Assembly (NCBI GenBank): GCA_947476285.1
Contig: CANJPU010000014.1
Location: 1 to 64,000 of the forward strand
DNA from: Comamonadaceae bacterium
GTDB taxonomy: Bacteria; Pseudomonadota; Gammaproteobacteria; Burkholderiales; Burkholderiaceae_C
DNA length: 64,000 bases
Reading direction: 5' to 3'
The translations under genes and the position numbers were made by a program. Shown here in pieces: positions 49,487 through 57,779 of this stretch; within the stretch, counting starts at the first letter, position 1, and every line of letters begins with the position of its first letter. The notes beneath the pieces are model-generated. The model had not been told where the DNA came from, did no database searches, and was given only the letters and a program-made list of their open reading frames with translations.

Positions 49487-51007
49487 TCAGTAGGACATCA
49501 GGATCAACTGACCGCCTTCGACCAACTCAGCGGCGTTCGCGCCCGTCGCAGGTGCGTGGTTTTGCACGACCAACAGGAAGTAGCGCTTGCCATCGTTTCG
49601 GTTGAGGATCGCCGTCACCTCGATGACGCCTGACGACTCTTCGTCCTTGGTCAGCGTACCGGTCACCGCAGGAGCGTAGTCGCCAAAACGGGCCTCGTCG
49701 TGCTGCGCGACAAGGGTGAGCTGCTTGCTGCTTGGGTCATAGGCCCACACTTTGCCGTTGTGCTTGTTGTTGCCCACATCTTCCTGGAGGATGACGGTGC
49801 CGTCGGCAGCCACGGTGATGTTGTCGAACATCTGCGTTCCATGGACACGCCCGTTGACGGTGACGGTCTCTGTGCCGTCCAGCACCATGTCGATGACGCC
49901 ACCCAGTTCAGGGCGGGTGATGTCAGTGAAGGTCAGGCTCCACAAGCGTGTACGACCCACTTGCCCAACCGGAATATCGCTGTTGGCATTTCCGTCCTTG
50001 GCGGCATCCATCTGATTGGTGGTCACGAAGTAGTAGCGATTGCTCTTGATCGTGTCCCAGGCGCCATCTTCGGGGCGCAAGAACGACGTCCCCGTTGTGG
50101 TTCCGCTCACCATGCTGAAGCTTGCCGAGCGGTTCACCAGTGCCAGGCCCGCATCGGCCGCTGTGGTTTCCGCCGCGTTGCCGTTGACTGCCACACGATA
50201 GACCTGACCGCCGACCAAGCCGGCTTTTTCGATGTCGTTGCCGGTCTTCTTCTTGGCGCCGACATACATGTAAACACCGTTGGCACCGCCGTCAGAGTTG
50301 GCCATGACAATCGTCTTTTCGCCCGCATTCGGATGTGCCAGCATGTTTTCCCAAGATGCGCCCGGCTCTGCGGTGACCTGATACGGACCCGCCCATGGCA
50401 GTATGAATGACTTGCCCTTGTCGGGGCCATTCACAACATGCGCCACACCCCTATTGGCTTTGACATCGGCCTCCTCGCCATTGAGGAAGATGCGGTTCTG
50501 CGTGCCACTGCCAGTTGCCGAGTTGTAGAAGGCGCCAACCGGAGCTAGATCGGCGGAACAAAATCGGCCGAAAGTCGCGGCCACTTGCTCAGTCCAGACG
50601 CCGTCCGAATAGGCGTACACCTTCTTCATCAGGTCTGAGCCGGATTTGACTTCGAGCGTGCGCTTGTCTATCACCCACTCGGCGACATAGGCCCCTTTGC
50701 CGCCATGGGCCCGCGCCACGCCCACGGTGTTTCCCAACTCGTGATTCATCAGAACCGTCATGGTCCCGTCGCCGTTGTCATACGCACCCAGGCCATCTGG
50801 AATGCCGCCCATGCGGTAGCCGTTGACAGCATCACCTGTGGTGAGAATCGAGGCGAACGTCGCATTGGAACTGATGGCCGTCAGGTAGGGCGCCTGCGAG
50901 CTTTGCGGCCCGGTTCCAGAGACAAGTGCGGGTGGGTTATCAGAGCCGCCGCAGGCAGATACGGCAGCCAGGATGGCCGCGGTCAAAATCAGCATTCTCG
51001 ATCGCAT
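49487..51007 (-). CDS. phoX: PhoX-family (DUF839) phosphatase lipoprotein
   Basis: A 506-residue protein from the ATG at 51007. The lipoprotein signal ends LAAVSACGGSD. The DUF839/PhoX-type beta-propeller is recognisable from YRMGGIPDGLGAYDNGDGTMTVLMNHELG, RFCSADLAP, GEEADVKANRG and a late LQEDVGNNKHNGKVWAYD segment. PhoX enzymes are Ca/Fe-dependent phosphomonoesterases. It is more divergent than PhoD or PhoA here, and could be a phytase-like relative. A strong Pho box lies 50 bp upstream, and a terminator follows. Confidence 0.82.
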   Translation of the reverse strand: MRSRMLILTAAILAAVSACGGSDNPPALVSGTGPQSSQAPYLTAISSNATFASILTTGDAVNGYRMGGIPDGLGAYDNGDGTMTVLMNHELGNTVGVARAHGGKGAYVAEWVIDKRTLEVKSGSDLMKKVYAYSDGVWTEQVAATFGRFCSADLAPVGAFYNSATGSGTQNRIFLNGEEADVKANRGVAHVVNGPDKGKSFILPWAGPYQVTAEPGASWENMLAHPNAGEKTIVMANSDGGANGVYMYVGAKKKTGNDIEKAGLVGGQVYRVAVNGNAAETTAADAGLALVNRSASFSMVSGTTTGTSFLRPEDGAWDTIKSNRYYFVTTNQMDAAKDGNANSDIPVGQVGRTRLWSLTFTDITRPELGGVIDMVLDGTETVTVNGRVHGTQMFDNITVAADGTVILQEDVGNNKHNGKVWAYDPSSKQLTLVAQHDEARFGDYAPAVTGTLTKDEESSGVIEVTAILNRNDGKRYFLLVVQNHAPATGANAAELVEGGQLILMSY

Positions 51008-51056
51008 GAATGTTTCCTCAAGTTGGTACAACAGACAATCAGTGTCATGCCGCCGT

Positions 51057-51074
51057 GTGACACGTCCATGACGC
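51057..51074 (-). promoter_or_regulatory. Pho box upstream of phoX
   Basis: On the minus strand this reads GCGTCAT-GGAC-GTGTCAC, 12 of 14 consensus positions by eye, 49 bp before the phoX ATG. Confidence 0.65.
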
Positions 51075-51163
51075 GCGTGAACCCCACACCATCGTGTCCG
51101 GCCGTGCGAAATCGTCACGCTGCGTGCACAACCATCGTCCGACGAATCACGGCGAGGGCCACC

Positions 51164-52513
51164 TCAAAACTCGGCATGTAAACGCACGGCGAACACGTTG
51201 ATAGGGCCGCGTGCCGCGTTGTAGGCGGGGTTCTGGATTCGCTGGTAATCAAGCGTGACCCATGCGCCTTTGACTAACTGCGCGCTGTAGAAGACCTCAA
51301 GAATCGTCTCTGGCTTGTAGCGGAGCGCGCCGTCACCGATGAAGAAGGAAACGCCGCCCGCTTCCAGAAAGCGACGTCGATCCACTGACAGCATGTTGCG
51401 CGCCAAAGCGAGACCTATCGCATCCTGCGGGCGCGCCCATGAGGTACCCTTCAACAAGACTCCGGTTGAGATGGAACTGTCAGCCTCGGTGAACGCATAG
51501 GTTTCAGTGCGCCCGTCGGCCTTCATGCCGCGAAAGAAGACGCCCGCGTTGGCGTTGATCGCTTGCTCGATATTGAGCCCAAGGCCGTATTTAATCTTCT
51601 CGCCGGTGCGAACCTGAAAGAATGTCTGCGGGTCAGCGCCAGGGTGCGCCAAGAGGTAGTTAGTCGCGTCCTTAAAGCTTGAGACAATTGCGCGATTGCG
51701 CCAGGCCAGCACACGCAGCCGGCCGGGAAGGCCTGCCAGCTCATGGGCGTGCTCCACTTCAATTTGATCGCCGTAGTGTTTACCCAGCGCCAAGTCCACT
51801 GCAAGGCCATTGGGAATCACAGGGCCGGACATACGGCCAAAGCGGATGGTCCAATCCTCTTGAAACCACTCGCCCGCAAAGCCCCAGCCAAAGCCCCTGG
51901 CGTCGGCGGCATAGTCATAGGATGAATACGTCCAGTTGCTCCAGTTCATGAACTGGGTGCGCGGATCTTTTGCGTAGGCGTTGTCGTCAAAGACGTCAAG
52001 AGTCGAGAAGTTTCCGACAGTCAGGACAAAGCGGTTTTTGTCGGCGGTGCCTGCCAATTGGTTGAAGTCCGACTCAACTTTCTCGGAGCCTCCACCTCGG
52101 TTCCAGGTCTGTCTCAGAAAAAGCCGCTGACGGTACAGTTTGGGCGTGGGGCCGCCGGCGCGGGTGATCTCGCCATTGGTAAAGCCACCCAGTCCAATCA
52201 GGCTTTCTGAGAACGGCACGCCTGATGCGATCTCAGGGTTGAAATAGACTTCGCCGTCTCGCCAGACACGAGCCCCAATATGCGCGGTCGCAGAGAAGGT
52301 GTGCATCTTCTCCGCCCTGGTGATCATGCTGTTAGGGCCCGAGTAGGCGGCAGAGTATGCGGGATGCATTTGCCAGTTGTAGGTGCTCTGGTATTTGACT
52401 TCCCAGTCCGGATATTCCGGCTTGCCTTGAGCCCAGCCGACGCACGGCACGGCGAGCAGGAAGGAAAGCGCCCATTGCGCACCGCGCAGCGCGATTGCGC
52501 ATTGATGAAGCAC
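51164..52513 (-). CDS. OprB-like outer-membrane porin
   Basis: A 449-residue protein from a GTG at 52513, four bases after a perfect AGGAGG (52518-52523); the longer ATG frame is less likely. The signal ends VPCVGWAQG. The body is a beta barrel of the carbohydrate-selective porin (OprB) type, with GARVWRDGEVYFNPEIASG, LYRQRLFLRQTWNRGGG, the NFSTLDVFDDNAYAKDPRTQFMNW motif and a terminal Phe. It follows a Pho-boxed unknown gene by 29 bp and is probably co-transcribed, so it may admit phosphate or organophosphates rather than sugars. Confidence 0.82.
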   Translation of the reverse strand: MLHQCAIALRGAQWALSFLLAVPCVGWAQGKPEYPDWEVKYQSTYNWQMHPAYSAAYSGPNSMITRAEKMHTFSATAHIGARVWRDGEVYFNPEIASGVPFSESLIGLGGFTNGEITRAGGPTPKLYRQRLFLRQTWNRGGGSEKVESDFNQLAGTADKNRFVLTVGNFSTLDVFDDNAYAKDPRTQFMNWSNWTYSSYDYAADARGFGWGFAGEWFQEDWTIRFGRMSGPVIPNGLAVDLALGKHYGDQIEVEHAHELAGLPGRLRVLAWRNRAIVSSFKDATNYLLAHPGADPQTFFQVRTGEKIKYGLGLNIEQAINANAGVFFRGMKADGRTETYAFTEADSSISTGVLLKGTSWARPQDAIGLALARNMLSVDRRRFLEAGGVSFFIGDGALRYKPETILEVFYSAQLVKGAWVTLDYQRIQNPAYNAARGPINVFAVRLHAEF

Positions 52514-52542
52514 CAATCCTCCTACACGCCGACTATTCAGGG

Positions 52543-53886
52543 TCACAGCGCATGCTGGCACCTGCTTGATTTCGCAAAGCGTCGCTCAGGATAAGGAGGG
52601 TGGATGTTCATGCGAGGGGGCTGAGCGGCCTTGTGGTGATGGTGTTGCCTGCCGTGAATGGGCCGCCCCGCACCCCATGCTGCGGCGCCTAGGCTCACAG
52701 GAGGAACCCTGCCTAACGCACCAGACATGCCATTGGATAGCCCGACGGCACTGGCGACGCCTTGGGTCCCCGCCCCCAAGGCAGTCGATCCCAGCATCAA
52801 CACGGCATTGAGTGCGGTTTGCCCCAGGCCTTTGCCCGGCGTTATCGCGTTGCGCAGCGCACCGGGCAGGCGGCGACGCAAGAGTTTGAAAAATGCCCGC
52901 ATATCGTCGGCCACAAGCCCAGCCGTGCTGCGAGTGCTCAGACGTGCCAGGTTCCGCAACATGCTTGCCTCATCCCACGTCACAGCATTGCCGGGCTGCG
53001 TTGCTGGCTGCAGGCCAAACATGCGTGCGGGAATTCGGCTGCCCAAAGCTTCCTGCATGCCGACCCGCATGGCGGTGCCCGCAACCGACACCAGCGGCGC
53101 TGCAATCAACGCGGAGCCGCCCCAGGTGCAGCCGCTTGCAACCCCGGCAAAACAAGCGAGCCCGGTAACCAGCGCTTGTGTCGCGATCAGCGGGCCGTTG
53201 GCGGCGGCGCCGGCCACACCGTAGGCCGTGAGATTGCTCGCGCGAATGGCATGACAGCTCAGGCCGGTGCGTGCCGTGTTCTCTCGCCCTTGCGGGGTGT
53301 GGCGGTGTTCGTGCTCCAGGTTGTAGAGGGCTGTTGACAAGGGCGCTGCGAAGGGTGCGGCCACCAGCGCGCCGATGAAAGCGCCCACGGGCGCGCCAAC
53401 CGCTGCGCCCACGCCGCCTGCGGCTGCGCCGATCAGGCCGCCAGTCAAGCTGCCTAAGGTGGCCGCAGCGGCCACAGGCATGGTCGTGGCCAGACTCACA
53501 ACTGCGGCTCGCGAAAATCGGGTCCAGCGGTCCACGCGCTTGCCCTTTCTTATCAGGCGCTTCACCTCCTTGGCGCCGTAGCCGTTGCGGGCGAGTGATT
53601 GCGCAAGTGTGTGGGCGATGTGCGATTGCGTGCCCGCGGCCGCAGGCGCGGGAAGATTGAAGGCCCGCGAGAAATTCTTTGCAGTGCCCAAGCTGGGCAA
53701 GATGACGTTGGCGCTCAGTTCGATTTGGCTGGATGCCGCCTGCAACCCAAAGGCCTGGAGGGGGCAGGGCATGCGGGGGCCCAGTGGGTTCATGAACGGA
53801 CCCGCGGCCATCGGCATCGCCCACGCCACGCCTGGCACCAGACCACGGCCATATGCGGGCCAATGGTCAGGTCGGATAGGTGGCAT
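52543..53886 (-). CDS. uncharacterised Gly/Ala-rich protein with a strong Pho box
   Basis: A 447-residue protein from the ATG at 53886 (GGAGAAG 8 nt upstream). No signal peptide is evident. Features: Pro-rich N-terminus, basic stretch VKRLIRKGKRVDRWTRF, then a long Gly/Ala-rich amphipathic or membrane-like region (SLTGGLIGAAAGGVGAAVGAPVG), the YNLEHEHRHTPQG motif, further hydrophobic Gly/Ala segments and a His-rich end (GRQHHHHKAAQPP). The glycine-zipper segments recall membrane-inserting or secreted effector proteins, but I recognise no family. The Pho box at 53926-53943 and the downstream porin tie it to phosphorus limitation. Confidence 0.65.
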   Translation of the reverse strand: MPPIRPDHWPAYGRGLVPGVAWAMPMAAGPFMNPLGPRMPCPLQAFGLQAASSQIELSANVILPSLGTAKNFSRAFNLPAPAAAGTQSHIAHTLAQSLARNGYGAKEVKRLIRKGKRVDRWTRFSRAAVVSLATTMPVAAAATLGSLTGGLIGAAAGGVGAAVGAPVGAFIGALVAAPFAAPLSTALYNLEHEHRHTPQGRENTARTGLSCHAIRASNLTAYGVAGAAANGPLIATQALVTGLACFAGVASGCTWGGSALIAAPLVSVAGTAMRVGMQEALGSRIPARMFGLQPATQPGNAVTWDEASMLRNLARLSTRSTAGLVADDMRAFFKLLRRRLPGALRNAITPGKGLGQTALNAVLMLGSTALGAGTQGVASAVGLSNGMSGALGRVPPVSLGAAAWGAGRPIHGRQHHHHKAAQPPRMNIHPPYPERRFAKSSRCQHAL

Positions 53887-53925
53887 GTGAATACTTCTCC
53901 ATGCTCCCAAGCATGCCAGCGAGTG

Positions 53926-53943
53926 ATGACACCCGCATGACAA
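53926..53943 (-). promoter_or_regulatory. Pho box upstream of the uncharacterised gene and porin
   Basis: On the minus strand this reads TTGTCAT-GCGG-GTGTCAT: both half-sites match the consensus except the first base, spacer 4 bp, 39 bp before the ATG. Confidence 0.65.
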
Positions 53944-53970
53944 CCCTTCCGTCGTTCAGGTGCCTCTCAT

Positions 53971-54990
53971 CTACGCCCGCTCATACCAGCCCTTGCTGCT
54001 GTTCACGATGCGCACCACCAGCAGCATCACCGGCACTTCAATCAGCACGCCCACCACGGTGGCCAGCGCTGCGCCAGAGTGAAACCCAAACAGACTGATT
54101 GCCGCGGCCACGGCCAGCTCGAAGAAGTTGGATGCCCCAATCAGTGCCGAAGGGCAGGCGATGTTGTGCTTTTCGCCAACAGCCCTGTTGAGCCAGTAGG
54201 CCAATGCGGAATTGAAGAGCACCTGAATCAGAATGGGCACTGCCAGCAGAGCGATCACCAGCGGCTGGCGCAAAATCGCCTCGCCCTGAAATGCAAAGAG
54301 CAAAACCAGAGTGACCAGCAGCGCGGCGATTGACCAGGGGCCGATACGGGCCATCAGGGAGTCGAATGCATCCGTACCCTTGGCAAGCAGCGATTTGCGA
54401 AGCAGTTGCGCCAAAATGACTGGAATCACGATGTACAAAACCACCGACGTGATCAAGGTGTCCCAGGGCACGGTGATGGCTGAAATGCCCAGCAGGAACG
54501 CAACCAGCGGTGCGAAGGCGATGACCATGATGGTGTCGTTCAGGGCAACCTGGGTCAGGGTGAACAAAGGGTCGCCGCCGGTCAGACGGCTCCAGACAAA
54601 TACCATCGCGGTGCACGGTGCGGCGGCCAGCAGAATCAGGCCGGCGATGTAGCTGTCGATCTGATCGGGCGCGAGCCAGGGCGCGAACCAGTGGCGAATG
54701 AACAGCCAGGCAAGAAGCGCCATGGAGAAGGGTTTGACCAGCCAGTTCACCACCAGCGTCACGCCTATACCCTTGACATGCTGGCGCACCTGCGCGAGCG
54801 CGCCGAAGTCCACCTTCACCAGCATGGGGATGATCATCACCCAGATCAGCAGGCCCACCGGCAGATTGACCCGCGCGAACTCCATGCCGCCTATGACTTG
54901 AAACGCACCCGGGAACATTTGGCCCAGCGCGATGCCCGCAACAATGCACAGGAACACCCAGACGCTCAAGTAGCGCTCGAAACTGTTCAT
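53971..54990 (-). CDS. acr3: ACR3-family arsenite efflux permease
   Basis: A 339-residue permease with ten hydrophobic segments and the ACR3 signature around the conserved Cys (LLAAAPCTAMVFVWSRLTGGDP) and IGASNFFELAVAAAISLFG. It exports arsenite produced by the adjacent arsenate reductase. The ATG at 54990 lies one base past the arsC stop. Last gene of arsR-arsC-acr3. Confidence 0.94.
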   Translation of the reverse strand: MNSFERYLSVWVFLCIVAGIALGQMFPGAFQVIGGMEFARVNLPVGLLIWVMIIPMLVKVDFGALAQVRQHVKGIGVTLVVNWLVKPFSMALLAWLFIRHWFAPWLAPDQIDSYIAGLILLAAAPCTAMVFVWSRLTGGDPLFTLTQVALNDTIMVIAFAPLVAFLLGISAITVPWDTLITSVVLYIVIPVILAQLLRKSLLAKGTDAFDSLMARIGPWSIAALLVTLVLLFAFQGEAILRQPLVIALLAVPILIQVLFNSALAYWLNRAVGEKHNIACPSALIGASNFFELAVAAAISLFGFHSGAALATVVGVLIEVPVMLLVVRIVNSSKGWYERA

Positions 54991-54991
54991 G

Positions 54992-55501
54992 TCAACGCAC
55001 CCCTTCACCGGCAAGCTGGCGTGCGCTTGACTGCAGTGCGGATGAATGCAGCTTGTCGGGCGGCAAGCTGCAGAGCAATTCAAGCCGCCTCTTCAGCGCA
55101 TGCAAGGTGAGGCGAAAGGCTTCTCGCCTTTGAGCATCCGTCCCCTGCGCCTCGGAGGGGTCTGGGTAGCCCCAATGCGCGCTGGCCGGGTGGCCCGGCC
55201 AGACAGGGCACACCTCGCCTGCGGCGTTGTCACAGACGGTGATGATCAAGTCCATCGGTGGGGCGTCAGGCGCGGCGAACTCATCCCAGCTCTTGCTGCG
55301 CAGGCCATCGATCGATATGCCGGCATCGCGCAAGACCTGCAGGGCAAGTGGGTTGGGCTGCTGCTTATCGCGCGGGCTGCTGCCCGCGGAAAAGGCCTTG
55401 AACCGGCCCGCGCCGATGTGATTCAAAATGGCTTGCGCCAGTATGCTGCGCGCCGAATTGTGGGTGCACAGGAAGAGAACGTGAAGAGGGCGGTTACTCA
55501 T
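54992..55501 (-). CDS. arsC: arsenate reductase, low-molecular-weight phosphatase type
   Basis: A 169-residue protein with the P-loop LFLCTHNSARSILAQ (CX5R-like) and distal resolving cysteines in TVCDNAAGEVCPVWPG, as in thioredoxin-coupled ArsC. It reduces arsenate to arsenite for export. The C-terminal 30 residues extend beyond the usual fold. Start ATG 55501 follows arsR by 38 bp. Confidence 0.92.
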   Translation of the reverse strand: MSNRPLHVLFLCTHNSARSILAQAILNHIGAGRFKAFSAGSSPRDKQQPNPLALQVLRDAGISIDGLRSKSWDEFAAPDAPPMDLIITVCDNAAGEVCPVWPGHPASAHWGYPDPSEAQGTDAQRREAFRLTLHALKRRLELLCSLPPDKLHSSALQSSARQLAGEGVR

Positions 55502-55539
55502 GGCGCATGGCTCAGGGTGAGGTGGAAGGGTGGATGTGT

Positions 55540-55884
55540 TCAGCAAGACTTGCGCCGCGATGGCCGCACTTCACACGCGCGGCCCTGGCAGCAATGCGCG
55601 GTCAGATAGGCCAGCAGTGAGTCCATATGGGAGAAGCTGGCGCGGTAGATCAGGTAGCGTCCCTGCGGCTCGCTGCTGACCAGACCCGCATGCGCCAATT
55701 CCTTGAGATGAAAGGACAAGGCGCTGGGCGCGACGCCCAGTTGCTCGGCCAGTACACCCGGCGTCATGCCTTCAGGCCCCGCCGCCACCAGCGCGCGAAA
55801 GGCTCGCAGGCGCTGGCCCTGGGCCAGTGCGGCCAGGGCCGTCACGGCAACGGTCTCATTGATCAGAGGCGCTGAAGCTTTCAT
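55540..55884 (-). CDS. arsR: ArsR-family arsenite-responsive repressor
   Basis: A 114-residue winged-helix protein (EQLGVAPSALSFHLKELAHAGLV recognition helix, GRYLIYRASF wing). It lacks the classic ELCVCDL metal box of helix 3. Cysteines are instead at the C-terminus (HCCQGRACEV and a terminal Cys), the arrangement of alternative ArsR As(III) sites. It probably represses its own operon by binding the palindrome at 55892-55908. Confidence 0.9.
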   Translation of the reverse strand: MKASAPLINETVAVTALAALAQGQRLRAFRALVAAGPEGMTPGVLAEQLGVAPSALSFHLKELAHAGLVSSEPQGRYLIYRASFSHMDSLLAYLTAHCCQGRACEVRPSRRKSC

Positions 55885-55891
55885 ATTTCAA

Positions 55892-55908
55892 TGATAATTG
55901 AATTATCA
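55892..55908. promoter_or_regulatory. ArsR operator candidate
   Basis: TGATAATTGAATTATCA is palindromic except for its central base and lies 8 bp upstream of the arsR start codon, where an autorepressor site is expected. Confidence 0.5.
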
Positions 55909-55912
55909 AAGC

Positions 55913-55947
55913 GATGCAATTGAGTGATGCAATTGAGTGATGCAATT
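55913..55947. repeat. 13-bp direct repeat, 2.7 copies
   Basis: GATGCAATTGAGT at 55913-55925 and 55926-55938 is followed by a partial GATGCAATT at 55939-55947. It lies between the ars operon and the Pho-box array; it could be a slipped-strand repeat or a binding array. Confidence 0.7.
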
Positions 55948-55979
55948 CCATGCGTGAGTGAGGTCGGCAGCCCGGTGGC

Positions 55980-56019
55980 TTGTCACAAAACTGCCATGCC
56001 ACTGACACAAACGCGTCAC
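55980..56019 (+). promoter_or_regulatory. four-half-site Pho-box array before the olsB-plcP-agt-ppk1-sixA operon
   Basis: TTGTCAC (55980), CTGCCAT (55991), CTGACAC (56002) and GCGTCAC (56013) occur as direct repeats at exactly 11-bp pitch, with spacers AAAA, GCCA and AAAC. This is two overlapping or tandem PhoB sites in the correct orientation, 41 bp before the first ATG. Confidence 0.75.
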
Positions 56020-56060
56020 CGGCGTGCGCCAGACTCGCGGCACAGACCCAAGGAGCACGC

Positions 56061-56882
56061 ATGAATGATTTGCCCAACCCGATGCAGCCGCTGTCGCCTG
56101 TGTCACTTGCACGGGGGTCACTTCATCGACCTCATCAAAAATTACATGGGCAATCGACTGGCATTGTGGTTTCCTGGGCCCAGCATCAAGACGAAGTGCG
56201 CCAAGCCCAGCGACTGAGGTTTGAGGTATTTGCCAACGAAATGGGGGCACGGCTGAACACGACGCTGCCGGGGCATGACGTTGACCTCTTCGACGATTAT
56301 TGTGAGCACCTGCTGGTGCGCGACGAAGCGTCGGGTGAGGTCATAGGCACCTATCGTGCACTCACCCCGGCACAGGCGCTTAGGGTGGGCAGCACCTACA
56401 GCGACATTGAATTTGACCTCACCCGATTGCGCCACTTGCGTACGCGCATGGTGGAGTTGGGGCGCAGTTGCGTGCATCCTGAGCATCGGCATGGTGGCGT
56501 CATTCTGGCCTTGTGGGGCGCGCTGGCGGACTTCATGGCGCGCAACCGACTCGACACCATGGTGGGTTGCGCCAGCATTCCCATGCAGTATCCGGGCAGT
56601 GTCAGCGGCCATGCGGCTGCCAGCATCTGGGAGCGGCTCAGGCACACACACCTGGCTTCAATCGAATATCACGTCAGGCCGCGCTTGCCTTTGCCAATCG
56701 ACGAACTGGACGGCACACTGGACGTGCAGCCGCCAGCCCTCATCAAGGGCTATCTGCGCCTGGGGGCCAAGGTGTTGGGTCCCCCGGCCTGGGATCCGGA
56801 TTTCAACAGCGCGGATCTGCCCATGCTGATGCGCATTGCTGATCTGCCTGAGCGCTACCGCAGGCATTTCCTGGGGGCATGA
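56061..56882 (+). CDS. OlsB-like ornithine-lipid N-acyltransferase (GNAT fold)
   Basis: A 273-residue protein, AAGGAG 5 nt before the ATG. The acyl-ACP-dependent GNAT domain (PF13444-type) is shown by QRLRFEVFANEMGARLN, DDYCEHLLVRDEASGEVIGTYR, VELGRSCVHPEHRHGGVILALWGAL and MVGCASIPM. OlsB transfers 3-hydroxyacyl groups to ornithine, the first step to phosphorus-free ornithine lipids. No olsA is adjacent. Position first in a Pho-boxed operon with PlcP- and Agt-like genes supports lipid replacement. Confidence 0.82.
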   Translation: MNDLPNPMQPLSPVSLARGSLHRPHQKLHGQSTGIVVSWAQHQDEVRQAQRLRFEVFANEMGARLNTTLPGHDVDLFDDYCEHLLVRDEASGEVIGTYRALTPAQALRVGSTYSDIEFDLTRLRHLRTRMVELGRSCVHPEHRHGGVILALWGALADFMARNRLDTMVGCASIPMQYPGSVSGHAAASIWERLRHTHLASIEYHVRPRLPLPIDELDGTLDVQPPALIKGYLRLGAKVLGPPAWDPDFNSADLPMLMRIADLPERYRRHFLGA

Positions 56883-56909
56883 ACCACCTTGTTGCGCACG
56901 CTGCCTGAC

Positions 56910-57779
56910 ATGAGAACCGTGTTCGACACACTCGGGCAGTTGCATCCCGGACCGCTGCTCCCTCCTGAGCAGGAGACCGAAGACGGCGTGCTGCCCCGGC
57001 GCTATCGTGCCGTGTTCATTTCCGATCTGCACCTGGGAACCCCCGGCTGCCAGGCGGCGGCCCTGCTGGACTTTTTGAAGTTCCATCCCTGTGATTGCCT
57101 CTACCTGGTGGGCGACATCGTGGACGGCTGGCAACTGCGGCGCCGGTGGTATTGGCCGCAATCTCACAATGACGTGGTGCAAAAGCTGTTGCGCAGAGCG
57201 CGCAAAGGCAGCCGCGTGATCTACGTGCCTGGCAACCACGACGAATTTGCGCGGCAGTTCGTCAACCACCAGTTCGGCGGTATCGAAGTGATGGAGGAGG
57301 TCGTGCATGTTTGCGCTGATGGCCGGCGTTTGTGGGTGATACACGGCGACTATTTCGACGGCGTGATTCAGTGTGCCAAGTGGTTGGCCTATCTTGGCGA
57401 CAACATGTATGAATTCACCCTCAAGTTGAATCGCCATCTGAACCATCTGCGCGGCAGGCTGGGCTTGCCATATTGGTCCTTGTCGGCCTATCTGAAGCAC
57501 AAGGTCAAGAAGGCCTTGAACTACGTGACCGATTTCGAGATTGCCGTGGCGCAGGAAGCTCGGCGCCGTGGCCACCAGGGGGTGGTGTGCGGACACATCC
57601 ATCGAGCCGAGATGCGAGACATTGACGGCATTCTCTATTGCAACGACGGTGACTGGGTGGAAAGCCGCACGGCCTTGATTGAGCACTACGACGGCCGGCT
57701 TGAGCTGGTGCATTGGGTGCCCACCCAGGATGGCGCGGGCAGGTCACATCACACTCGCGCCGAACAGGAGCACGCATGA
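56910..57779 (+). CDS. PlcP-like metallophosphoesterase (phospholipase C of lipid remodelling)
   Basis: A 289-residue calcineurin-like enzyme: FISDLHLGT, YLVGDIVDGWQLRRRWYWPQ, YVPGNHDEF, WVIHGDYFD and VCGHIHRAEM. It is often annotated as UDP-2,3-diacylglucosamine hydrolase, but the motif set and GDWVESRTALIEHYDG match Sinorhizobium-type PlcP, which cuts phospholipids to diacylglycerol under phosphate starvation. A TTG at 56889 is an alternative start. ATGA coupling to the following glycosyltransferase supports a DAG-to-glycolipid handover. Confidence 0.85.
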   Translation: MRTVFDTLGQLHPGPLLPPEQETEDGVLPRRYRAVFISDLHLGTPGCQAAALLDFLKFHPCDCLYLVGDIVDGWQLRRRWYWPQSHNDVVQKLLRRARKGSRVIYVPGNHDEFARQFVNHQFGGIEVMEEVVHVCADGRRLWVIHGDYFDGVIQCAKWLAYLGDNMYEFTLKLNRHLNHLRGRLGLPYWSLSAYLKHKVKKALNYVTDFEIAVAQEARRRGHQGVVCGHIHRAEMRDIDGILYCNDGDWVESRTALIEHYDGRLELVHWVPTQDGAGRSHHTRAEQEHA

